Below are positions 13,061-18,225 of a stretch of DNA of 22,298 nt, one piece after another. The notes under the pieces were generated by a model. That model ran no database searches. It saw only the letters and a list, made by a program, of their open reading frames with translations, and was not told the origin of the DNA. Each line of letters begins with the position of its first letter. The first letter of the stretch is position 1. Both the position numbers and the translations under genes were made by a program. The DNA comes from a virus: IMG/VR virus record IMGVR_UViG_3300025806_000250, positions 1-22,298 of that record. One strand, written 5' to 3'.

Positions 13061-13501
13061 TTACTCTCCCGCCATTGCCAACGCAGCTGCGTACTTGGCT
13101 GTTAATCTAACTCTATCCTCTGGATTGGGTATATTGTGCAACCCACCGTAGTTATTTTGCAAGTCACAAACCTTAACAGCTTTGGCTATCGGATTGGCAA
13201 AACACCTGGGGATATATTCTTCCAAGTAATTCTCACTCTCCGCCTTGGTAACCGCTCTGACCGCAGCCTCAATCTCTGGTCCGAAGATCTCGCCGCAGCC
13301 GATGAAGTCTTCTTCAGTGTTCCAGGGGTTTTCGTAAGCGTCATGTAACAACCCAACTATAGCATGGGCCTCTCCATATTCCTCCATCATGGGCCTGGCA
13401 ACTGCCATCGCGTGGAACATGATGGGCAAACCGTTCTTGTCGAACAAGCCCTCATACTCAACGGCGGCAACCTCTAAAGCCTTTTGAAACCCAGCAACCA
13501 C
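13061..13501 (-). CDS. HD-domain (p)ppGpp hydrolase-like protein (MESH1/SpoT-HD type)
   Basis: A 146-residue single HD domain, the size of small alarmone hydrolases. Motifs of the SpoT hydrolase fold are visible in order: FHAMAVA (H30), the HD pair in LLHDAYEN (H53, D54, E57), FGPEIEAAVRAVTK, YLEEYIPRCFANPIA and VKVCDLQNN (D113, N116). The usual HDxxED reads HDAYEN, with the second acidic residue replaced by Asn. This family removes the 3' pyrophosphate from (p)ppGpp using Mn2+; some act on NADPH or on pyrophosphorylated tRNA. It has its own promoter (13529-13557) from the shared regulon and heads a two-gene unit with the 77-residue gene. The opposite-strand neighbour carries the synthetase-like domain. 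Confidence 0.85.
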   Translation of the reverse strand: MVAGFQKALEVAAVEYEGLFDKNGLPIMFHAMAVARPMMEEYGEAHAIVGLLHDAYENPWNTEEDFIGCGEIFGPEIEAAVRAVTKAESENYLEEYIPRCFANPIAKAVKVCDLQNNYGGLHNIPNPEDRVRLTAKYAAALAMAGE

Positions 13502-13528
13502 AACACACCTCCCTTCTCAATACAGTTT

Positions 13529-13569
13529 ATTGTAACACTTATCGTGTCGTTGTACAACTATTTGCAGCC
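13529..13569 (-). promoter_or_regulatory. leftward promoter P5 of the HD hydrolase, same regulon
   Basis: Minus strand: -35 TTGTAC (13552-13557), 17-base spacer starting AACGACACGATA, -10 TACAAT (13529-13534). Palindrome-like TTGTACAA-CTAT-TTGCAGCC (13550-13569) is a partial operator. It lies between the stop of the upstream small gene and the hydrolase start, so the hydrolase can be made separately from the long minus-strand operon. Confidence 0.75.
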
Positions 13570-13763
13570 TACTTAACACGACTGCGCTGCCCATCCGCGC
13601 CTATATGGTAGATCCCGTGGGGCTTCTTTTCCCTGGCCAGGATCTTGGCTCGCCTGGCGATAACCTCATCGTAACTGGCTTCGCCACATTTTCTTGTGAC
13701 AACGTACCCGCTGCCACTTTCTGCCTGGAAGAACTCTTCCAGCTCATATCTATCTGCACTCAT
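13569..13763 (-). CDS. hypothetical protein, 64 aa
   Basis: Not recognised. ATG 13763 was chosen over the longer frame to 13799 because it forms an ATGA overlap with the upstream stop and has AAGGAG at a good distance. It is a mixed-charge protein (DRYELEEFFQAESGSGY, YDEVIARRAKILAREKK) ending in a short HIGADGQRSRVK tail. It is last gene of the seven- or eight-gene minus-strand operon that starts at 15484. Confidence 0.6.
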   Translation of the reverse strand: MSADRYELEEFFQAESGSGYVVTRKCGEASYDEVIARRAKILAREKKPHGIYHIGADGQRSRVK

Positions 13764-13945
13764 GCTTTCTCTCCTTTGGCTTGCTCGCAATGTGGGCAAA
13801 CCATCTTGTTGGTTTCTTTCTCCTCAACCAGGCGCATATCATGCGCGTCACAGAATCGAGGATCGCTTGGCTTGGTGAAGATGCGGTCAAAATTGTCGCT
13901 AAAGCTCTTCATATTGGTCGGGCGCTGGGTATGTCCTTTGCTCAT
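13760..13945 (-). CDS. small zinc-knuckle protein, 61 aa
   Basis: The start at ATG 13945 has GGAGAG upstream. The C-terminal half carries C..H (FCDAHDMRLVEEKE) and CPHC (VCPHCEQAKGEKA), a likely metal site; the N-terminal half is basic (KGHTQRPTNMKS). It overlaps the upstream gene by 47 bases in another frame, which is unusual but both have good ribosome sites. A later start at the Met of MKSFSD (13912) would shorten the overlap but lacks a ribosome site. Confidence 0.55.
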   Translation of the reverse strand: MSKGHTQRPTNMKSFSDNFDRIFTKPSDPRFCDAHDMRLVEEKETNKMVCPHCEQAKGEKA

Positions 13946-14108
13946 CTTTTTGTTCTCTCCAGATCTTAACTATGTGTTTGGCTTCAGGTCCGGCGGAGTG
14001 ATGCACGTTCAGTGCTCGCTTGTAGACCCTCATCTTTTGTTTTTCAGTCATATTATGTTCCACATGGAACAAATGGGCCTGGTCCAGAGTGTCGAAATAC
14101 TTATCCAT
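13899..14108 (-). CDS. hypothetical basic protein, 69 aa
   Basis: Not recognised. AAGGAG precedes ATG 14108 by seven bases, and the start overlaps the end of the 37-residue gene by eight bases. It has an N-terminal acidic segment (MDKYFDTLDQAHLFHVEH), then a Lys/Arg-rich helix (MTEKQKMRVYKRALNVHHS) and an EAKHIVKIWREQKDEQ segment. The pattern suggests a nucleic-acid-binding small protein, but only by charge. Confidence 0.55.
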   Translation of the reverse strand: MDKYFDTLDQAHLFHVEHNMTEKQKMRVYKRALNVHHSAGPEAKHIVKIWREQKDEQRTYPAPDQYEEL

Positions 14109-14214
14109 TCTTCAGCTCCTTCAAGATCTCCCGCAGCAGCTGCAGTATTTCAGCATGATCTTCCAGGACCTTCTCAGCATCGTCCTTGTCTAGCTCAATA
14201 ATTATCTTGCTCAT
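14101..14214 (-). CDS. small coiled-coil protein, 37 aa
   Basis: A short frame from ATG 14214 with GAGGAAAG before it. After MSKIIIELDKDDAEKVLEDH it is an amphipathic Leu-rich helix (AEILQLLREILKELKNG), so a coiled-coil or oligomerisation peptide. It overlaps the 49-residue membrane gene by 20 bases and the next gene by eight, consistent with the tight packing of this operon. Confidence 0.55.
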   Translation of the reverse strand: MSKIIIELDKDDAEKVLEDHAEILQLLREILKELKNG

Positions 14215-14344
14215 GTCTTTCCTCGTTATTTCTGCTTTCCCATTCTTTTTGCTTGTCTTGAACAATTAACCAGGCCCCGTTTAGAAGTATCGGCAGGGCC
14301 GCTATGAGTCCGATTGTAATAATCATCTCCAGTATTTTTTCCAT
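14195..14344 (-). CDS. small membrane protein, 49 aa
   Basis: A short frame from ATG 14344 with a strong TAGGAGGGCGAG before it. It has one N-terminal hydrophobic span (ILEMIITIGLIAALPILLNG, then AWLIV) followed by a charged tail (QDKQKEWESRNNEERHEQDNY). Most of it lies inside the 63-residue frame at 14226-14417 but in another frame. A single-span protein with a charged soluble tail is compatible with a spanin- or holin-accessory role; no lipobox is seen. Confidence 0.55.
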   Translation of the reverse strand: MEKILEMIITIGLIAALPILLNGAWLIVQDKQKEWESRNNEERHEQDNY

Positions 14345-14417
14345 CTCGCCCTCCTAAAAGTAATGCCAAAACAGAACCTGCCATGCACACTATAAACAAA
14401 GTTGTTATTTCATTCAT
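14226..14417 (-). CDS. possible membrane protein, 63 aa, overlapping the 49-aa gene
   Basis: ATG 14417 starts 12 bases after the stop of the 166-residue gene. The first 22 residues are hydrophobic (ITTLFIVCMAGSVLALLLGG) and encode a clear membrane span; the rest is hydrophilic (GKNTGDDYYNRTHSGP...). Nearly the whole soluble part is shared, in another frame, with the 49-residue gene, whose ribosome site is inside this one. Only the span looks selected, and the ribosome site (GGGG) is weak, so either a true nested pair or a partly spurious frame is possible. Confidence 0.4.
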   Translation of the reverse strand: MNEITTLFIVCMAGSVLALLLGGRDGKNTGDDYYNRTHSGPADTSKRGLVNCSRQAKRMGKQK

Positions 14418-14429
14418 GTTAGCACGCCC

Positions 14430-14930
14430 CTAGAAGTGTGGGTTTCGGCAGTCATGGTGCCCCTTGGTCATGCTCCAGGTTCCTCCTGGTCTCGCCCAGG
14501 CAGTCCCGCAAGCACGACGATAAAATGTCTCGCCAGTGCTGCTGGTGATTTTCTTGAAAGTCTTGCTGATCTGGGCTATCTCACCGCAAGGATACCAGTC
14601 ACCGTTGAAGCCGTAGCTGATTGGCTGCCCAACTTCAGGCATTTTGAAAACTCGGAAGTTTGGCTTGGGCTCACTGTAAACGCCCTGGTCTCCGCTGAAC
14701 TCAAGCAGCTCACGCTGGTCTCGCCCGTTCTGAATGATCTGATAAGTACCGCCATCCTTTTCCATGGCAGCCTTGATTAACTCGGCGTCCTGGTATTCAA
14801 AGATCTCGCTCACCTCTTTGAATCCAAACTCAACAGGGTGGTGGCCCATCCCGCATGTTGGCTCGACAGCCTGGAGCTCGTCGCGCCCTTCGTAAAAAAC
14901 AACCTCACCTTTTTCTATTCGATAATTCAT
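14430..14930 (-). CDS. conserved mobile-element protein, 166 aa
   Basis: ATG 14930 overlaps the previous stop as ATGA. The C-terminal part (VGQPISYGFNGDWYPCGE, then ISKTFKKITSSTGETFYRR, GTAWARPGGTWSMTKGHH and RNPHF) matches a domain pattern I associate with uncharacterised plasmid and phage proteins. The N-terminus (YRIEKGEVVFYEGRDELQ, TCGMGHHPV) is beta-rich. No catalytic motif was recognised. It is the second gene behind the P3 promoter. Confidence 0.7.
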   Translation of the reverse strand: MNYRIEKGEVVFYEGRDELQAVEPTCGMGHHPVEFGFKEVSEIFEYQDAELIKAAMEKDGGTYQIIQNGRDQRELLEFSGDQGVYSEPKPNFRVFKMPEVGQPISYGFNGDWYPCGEIAQISKTFKKITSSTGETFYRRACGTAWARPGGTWSMTKGHHDCRNPHF

Positions 14931-15484
14931 GCTGCTTCTCCTAGCCTTTTGGCCTTAGTTGGTCTCTTGAAAAATCCAAACTTCTCATCATCATTGCTCA
15001 CCTGGACAGTAGCGTTGAAGCTCACCTTGCAACCTTTGATGGTCTCTTCACCATACAAGCTGGCAGGCATAGTGCCGTACACTTTCCAGCCCATCTCGCT
15101 TTCAACAATCATTTTGGTGACCCAGGTGTTGTAAGCGTAGCCCTCAACTTCTTTAAGACCAACAACAGTGCCGATGATCTCCTGCTTACCTGGCTCAATC
15201 GCTGCAGCCGCTGCATGCTTTGCAGCCTTTTCAGCTTCCCACTTTGCTTGACGCTCCGCCCTGGCAGCCTCTCTTACTGCAGCCTCAGCCATGCGCTTGA
15301 CTTGGGCGACCTCACGCTTGGCCTCACTTTTGGCTCGCGCTGCAGCCCTGACCTCTGGAGAGGTTTTGTATTCCCAAAGGCCGCTTCCGCCGCACTTAAA
15401 GCAAACGCCGTTTGCAACGTGGGCGTAGTAATAGATGTGGCCGTTGGGGTCCTGACATTTTGGACACGCTTCGATATAACCCAT
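14927..15484 (-). CDS. zinc-finger protein with Ala/Arg coiled linker, 185 aa
   Basis: AAGGAGG precedes ATG 15484. The N-terminus has two knuckles, CPKC (C7, C10) and CFKC (C28, C31), a DnaJ-like zinc finger. A long Arg/Ala/Glu helical linker (about 48-95) follows, and the C-terminal domain is beta-rich (IIGTVVGLKEVEGYAYNT, WKVYGTMPASL, KGCKVSFNATVQVSNDDEKF). It resembles plasmid and phage proteins of unknown function that bind nucleic acids through such an arrangement. It leads the operon driven by P3 and has the linker style of the 2505-3086 gene. Confidence 0.75.
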   Translation of the reverse strand: MGYIEACPKCQDPNGHIYYYAHVANGVCFKCGGSGLWEYKTSPEVRAAARAKSEAKREVAQVKRMAEAAVREAARAERQAKWEAEKAAKHAAAAAIEPGKQEIIGTVVGLKEVEGYAYNTWVTKMIVESEMGWKVYGTMPASLYGEETIKGCKVSFNATVQVSNDDEKFGFFKRPTKAKRLGEAA

Positions 15485-15517
15485 AACTACCTCCTTAATT
15501 AATTACCCTACATAGAT

Positions 15518-15558
15518 ATAATACACACTATCGTGTCGTTGTGCAACTATATGTGCAA
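15518..15558 (-). promoter_or_regulatory. leftward promoter P3, same regulon
   Basis: Minus strand: -35 TTGCAC (15541-15546), 17-base spacer starting AACGACACGATA, -10 TATTAT (15518-15523). The leader TATGTAGGGTAATTAATTAA (15495-15514) is nearly identical to that of P2. Half-site TTGTGCAA covers the -35; the second half (15551-15558) is degenerate. It drives the long minus-strand operon. Confidence 0.8.
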
Positions 15559-15580
15559 ATAAATTAAATTATATTTATGC

Positions 15581-15609
15581 TTGCACAACGACACGATATA
15601 GGATACATT
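15581..15609 (+). promoter_or_regulatory. rightward promoter P4, same regulon
   Basis: -35 TTGCAC (15581-15586), 17-base spacer starting AACGACACGATA, -10 TACATT (15604-15609). One TTGCACAA half-site (15581-15588) is intact, the partner is weak. It drives the operon ending in the serine recombinase. Confidence 0.8.
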
Positions 15610-15635
15610 AGCAATGTACTAATAAGGAGAAGGAA

Positions 15636-15890
15636 ATGAGTGTTTTAGTTAATGAGATCCAGGTCTTCGCTACCAAGTTTGGCGTTCCGCCGGCGGTTGC
15701 GATGATGTTGCCTGCGGTCTTCAACCAGGGCGCCGAGGAGGTTGGCATGACCACCAGTGAGTTGGTCAAGTTAGCGACCTATGGCGAGGAAGAGTTAGGG
15801 CATTACGTTGTCACTATCGCGGAAGAAGCTGCGAACAGTGAATTGGGAAAGGAAGTTTGGGCTGAATTTGAGGAGAAAGAAAATGGGTAA
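15636..15890 (+). CDS. hypothetical acidic protein, 84 aa
   Basis: Not recognised. AAGGAGAAGGAA precedes ATG 15636. It is first gene behind P4. The protein is mostly helical, with a hydrophobic start (SVLVNEIQVFATKFGVPPAV), an AMMLPAVFNQGAEEVGMTTSE segment and an acidic C-terminus (VWAEFEEKENG). It overlaps the next gene by eight bases. Confidence 0.65.
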   Translation: MSVLVNEIQVFATKFGVPPAVAMMLPAVFNQGAEEVGMTTSELVKLATYGEEELGHYVVTIAEEAANSELGKEVWAEFEEKENG

Positions 15891-16068
15891 CTGGGAAAAT
15901 ATGACCAGGGTAGAGCGTGAAAAGATGGTAAATGATTGCTTCATCCCTGGTAAGACGCCAAAGATTGTTAGGGTTGATTCTGTCGAGAAAGAGATCAAGA
16001 AGGACCCTCGTATCAAGGCGAAGGAAGCCAATATGATTCGTGCTCTTCTTCAAGGGAGGGCACGCTAA
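15883..16068 (+). CDS. hypothetical basic protein, 61 aa
   Basis: ATG 15883 was chosen over the upstream in-frame start at 15808 because GAGGAGAAA lies just before it. It is charged and mostly helical (WENMTRVEREKMVNDCFIPG, KKDPRIKAKEANMIRALLQG), with a basic end. It shares one base with the next start (TAATG). Not recognised. Confidence 0.65.
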   Translation: MGNWENMTRVEREKMVNDCFIPGKTPKIVRVDSVEKEIKKDPRIKAKEANMIRALLQGRAR

Positions 16069-16226
16069 TGAGGTGGCGCAAGTGGGAGTTGGAAAAGAAG
16101 ATCAAGCACCATGAAAAGCAGCGCGACTGGTACTGTAACGCTAGGGCAAAAAAGGTTTGGCAGAAAGATATAGACGCTCTTAAAAGGATTTTAAAATCAA
16201 TGGAGGCAAGCAATGCCAGTATCTGA
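16068..16226 (+). CDS. hypothetical basic coiled-coil protein, 52 aa
   Basis: A short frame starting at ATG 16068, overlapping the previous stop (TAATG). It is very basic and Trp-rich (MRWRKWELEKKIKHHEKQRD, WYCNARAKKVWQKDIDALKR) and probably one long helix. It overlaps the following gene by 14 bases and contains that gene's ribosome site (GGAGG), so the set is coupled. A nucleic-acid-binding role is inferred from charge. Confidence 0.6.
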   Translation: MRWRKWELEKKIKHHEKQRDWYCNARAKKVWQKDIDALKRILKSMEASNASI

Positions 16227-16467
16227 AGAAGCCAGGGTTAAGAAGGTTTATGCGAATCGCGTGCGCCGTATATGTAAGGCGCACAATATTGAGATTGTTT
16301 ATGACGGCGTGCCAAAGAATTACGCTGCAGTAGAGCTGGTCAAGAATGGCCAGGTAATGTTTGCTGACCGAGCCCCAGACCGGCGGCCTTTAAACATTGA
16401 TTGGCAGCGACTGTTTGTTGAAGTTACCGATTACGGATACAAGTGTAGGGAGAGAAAGATCATATGA
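16213..16467 (+). CDS. hypothetical protein, 84 aa
   Basis: GGAGG sits seven bases before ATG 16213. It is an alpha/beta protein with a basic helix (EARVKKVYANRVRRICKAHN), strands (IEIVYDG; YAAVELVKNGQVMFAD) and a C-terminal helix (WQRLFVEVTDYGYKCRERK). It overlaps the serine recombinase start by four bases (ATGA). It could be a DNA-binding accessory (directionality or regulatory) factor for the recombinase, which is inference from position. Confidence 0.65.
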   Translation: MPVSEEARVKKVYANRVRRICKAHNIEIVYDGVPKNYAAVELVKNGQVMFADRAPDRRPLNIDWQRLFVEVTDYGYKCRERKII

Positions 16468-17255
16468 TTAGTCCATTAAAACAAATTAACAATATCTATG
16501 GCTATGTCAGGGTATCTACCAAAGAGCAGGTCCGCTCTGGTGTATCTTTAGAGGTGCAGCAGCAGCAGATTACTGATTTTGTAAAAGAGAAGTATAACCG
16601 TAAGGTTTCAGGCTTCTTGATAGATGATGGAGTATCGGGCACCAGGCCAATTCTTGATCGACCAGGCAGCAAGGAGCTGACAGACATAATTGACCGTCAC
16701 GATGTAATAGTCTGCACTCGATTAGACAGATTGTCCAGGTCCAGCGCTGATTTACTGTCAATTATCCCTGTTCTGCAGGATATCGGCATTACATTGTTCT
16801 TTTGTGAGCAGTTTGGTGAGGTTCCGATTGTGTATCCTAAGCCAGAAGGCGCCAAGGGGCTGCGATCTAAGTTTGATATGAATGAAATGGCTAATCAGAT
16901 CATGTTGATGGTCCTATCTGCAGTTGCTGAGATTGAGCACTCAACGATTAAGGACCGATTCGGCGATGGCAAGGTAGACTGGGCTTCTCGCGGTTATTTC
17001 ATTGGTGGCAGCGCCCCATACGGGTACAAAAAGGTCCAGGAGAAGCATGGCAATAAGACCAGGACTCGCCTGGAGGAGATCCCCGAAGAGCAGGATGTGC
17101 TGCTGACTATATACAAACTGCGGGACCGAGGGCTGGGCCCCAGGAAGATTGCTAAGCAGGTCGCCTCGCTTCACACTTGCGCTGAAGACATAAGTTACTC
17201 TAAAGTACGCCGTATCCTGGATAGAAAATTCCAAGGTATCGGCGAAGCAGCATAG
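16464..17255 (+). CDS. serine recombinase (resolvase/invertase-type), 263 aa
   Basis: The N-terminal resolvase catalytic domain is clear: GYVRVSTKEQ with the nucleophile S18 and R16, a GVSLEVQQQQI helix, DDGVSG and the RLDRLSRS block (R86, R89, R92). A long helix (ANQIMLMVLSAVAEIEHSTI) leads into a C-terminal HTH-like part (RGLGPRKIAKQVASL, YSKVRRILDRKF). Lacking the long zinc/coiled-coil arm of large serine integrases, it is a small-to-medium recombinase that could invert, resolve or integrate DNA. Start ATG 16464 overlaps the previous gene by four bases. It lies at the end of the P4 operon, immediately before the structural genes, rather than next to an obvious attachment site. Confidence 0.9.
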   Translation: MISPLKQINNIYGYVRVSTKEQVRSGVSLEVQQQQITDFVKEKYNRKVSGFLIDDGVSGTRPILDRPGSKELTDIIDRHDVIVCTRLDRLSRSSADLLSIIPVLQDIGITLFFCEQFGEVPIVYPKPEGAKGLRSKFDMNEMANQIMLMVLSAVAEIEHSTIKDRFGDGKVDWASRGYFIGGSAPYGYKKVQEKHGNKTRTRLEEIPEEQDVLLTIYKLRDRGLGPRKIAKQVASLHTCAEDISYSKVRRILDRKFQGIGEAA

Positions 17256-17256
17256 G

Positions 17257-17264
17257 TGTATAAT
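17257..17264 (+). promoter_or_regulatory. candidate -10 for the structural genes
   Basis: TGTATAAT right after the recombinase stop, with a perfect TATAAT (17259-17264), but no convincing -35 at 16-18 bases. It could start transcription of 17287 onwards. Confidence 0.3.
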
Positions 17265-17286
17265 GGGGCTTCATTTGGAGATCGTT

Positions 17287-17430
17287 ATGAGCGCACTAGA
17301 AAATGTGGAATATGCTCTGACCAAGATTGACGGTATGCTTGAACAAGATTACATGACAACACCTGTTCGTCAGATCTTGACTGAGTGTAAAGAACATCTT
17401 GAAGAGGCGAAAGTAGAGCTCGGCGGGTAA
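17287..17430 (+). CDS. hypothetical acidic helical protein, 47 aa
   Basis: A short frame with GGAG before ATG 17287. The product is acidic and helical (SALENVEYALTKIDGMLEQD; LTECKEHLEEAKVELGG), with a Pro-containing turn between two helices. It shares the last base of its stop with the start of the repeat protein (TAATG), so it is the first gene of the structural operon. Not recognised; a chaperone or connector for the next gene is only conceivable. Confidence 0.6.
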   Translation: MSALENVEYALTKIDGMLEQDYMTTPVRQILTECKEHLEEAKVELGG

Positions 17431-18209
17431 TGGCTAACATTAACGGCTGGGGTCGAGGCACCTGGGGCGAAGGCGCCTGGGGTACTGCGCTGCCCGTAAC
17501 TTTATCGTCCCTGGCTATCACTTCGGCAGTTGGCAGCTTAACTGTTAATGCTGAAGCAAATATTACCACCCCCTCCCTGGCGATTACGTCCGGTATTGGC
17601 GCTACCCAGGTAGTAGCTGGCGCCGTGGTCCAGGTGACTGGACTATCCATGTCCTCAGCCATTGGCAGCGTAACGATTGACGCTGAAGCCAATGTTACTG
17701 CAGGCACTCTGGCAATTACTTCTGCAATCGGCAGCTTAGCGATAGATGCAGAAGCCAATATCACTATGCCATCCCAGGCAATTACTTCCGCCCTGGGGGC
17801 TCTTACTACAAATGCTGAAGCTGATGTTACTGTCGGCAGCCTGGCAATTACGTCTGGATTGGGCGCCCCAGCAGTCGATGCTGAAGCAAATGTTACGGCG
17901 CCTAGCCTGGCGATTACGTCTGGTTTAGGGGCAGTTGAAGTTTATCACAACGCATTCTTTGAGATCGTCGGCCTTGGCATGACCTCGGCTGTCGGTGAGG
18001 TAACGCTTAAATTAGGGGCATCCGCATTCCCAGTGGGCCTAGCTGTAAGTGTAGACTTGGGCGCCCCTTTGGTGTATGGAGAGATAGACACCAATCAAGA
18101 TCCAAACTACAATACTATAAATGATGGGCAAAGTCCTGGGTGGGCTTCTATATCAGTCTCGCAGTCCCCAGGTTACGAAGAAATTGACGCTGGGCGCGAT
18201 GCTGCTTAG
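17430..18209 (+). CDS. repeat-rich structural protein (beta-repeat), 259 aa
   Basis: The N-terminus has the Trp/Gly tandem GWGRGTWGEGAWG. Residues about 22-215 are nine degenerate repeats of 21-23 residues with a shared LAITSxxG motif followed by ..VxAEANVT, a likely beta-helical or beta-sandwich arm. The C-terminus switches to PNYNTINDGQSPGWASISVS repeats ending QSPGYEEID, a pattern I associate with marine-phage structural proteins. At DNA level the motif is recycled, as in CTGGCGATTACGTC at 17578 and 17907. It sits just before the tail fibre gene, so a baseplate, collar or fibre-attachment protein is likely. Confidence 0.7.
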   Translation: MANINGWGRGTWGEGAWGTALPVTLSSLAITSAVGSLTVNAEANITTPSLAITSGIGATQVVAGAVVQVTGLSMSSAIGSVTIDAEANVTAGTLAITSAIGSLAIDAEANITMPSQAITSALGALTTNAEADVTVGSLAITSGLGAPAVDAEANVTAPSLAITSGLGAVEVYHNAFFEIVGLGMTSAVGEVTLKLGASAFPVGLAVSVDLGAPLVYGEIDTNQDPNYNTINDGQSPGWASISVSQSPGYEEIDAGRDAA

Positions 18210-18225
18210 CAAGTGAGGAAATAAA

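Noticed and set aside
13605-14201. 198-residue plus-strand frame across the small-gene operon
   Set aside because: No start signal; the minus strand has a chain of coupled small genes with good ribosome sites.
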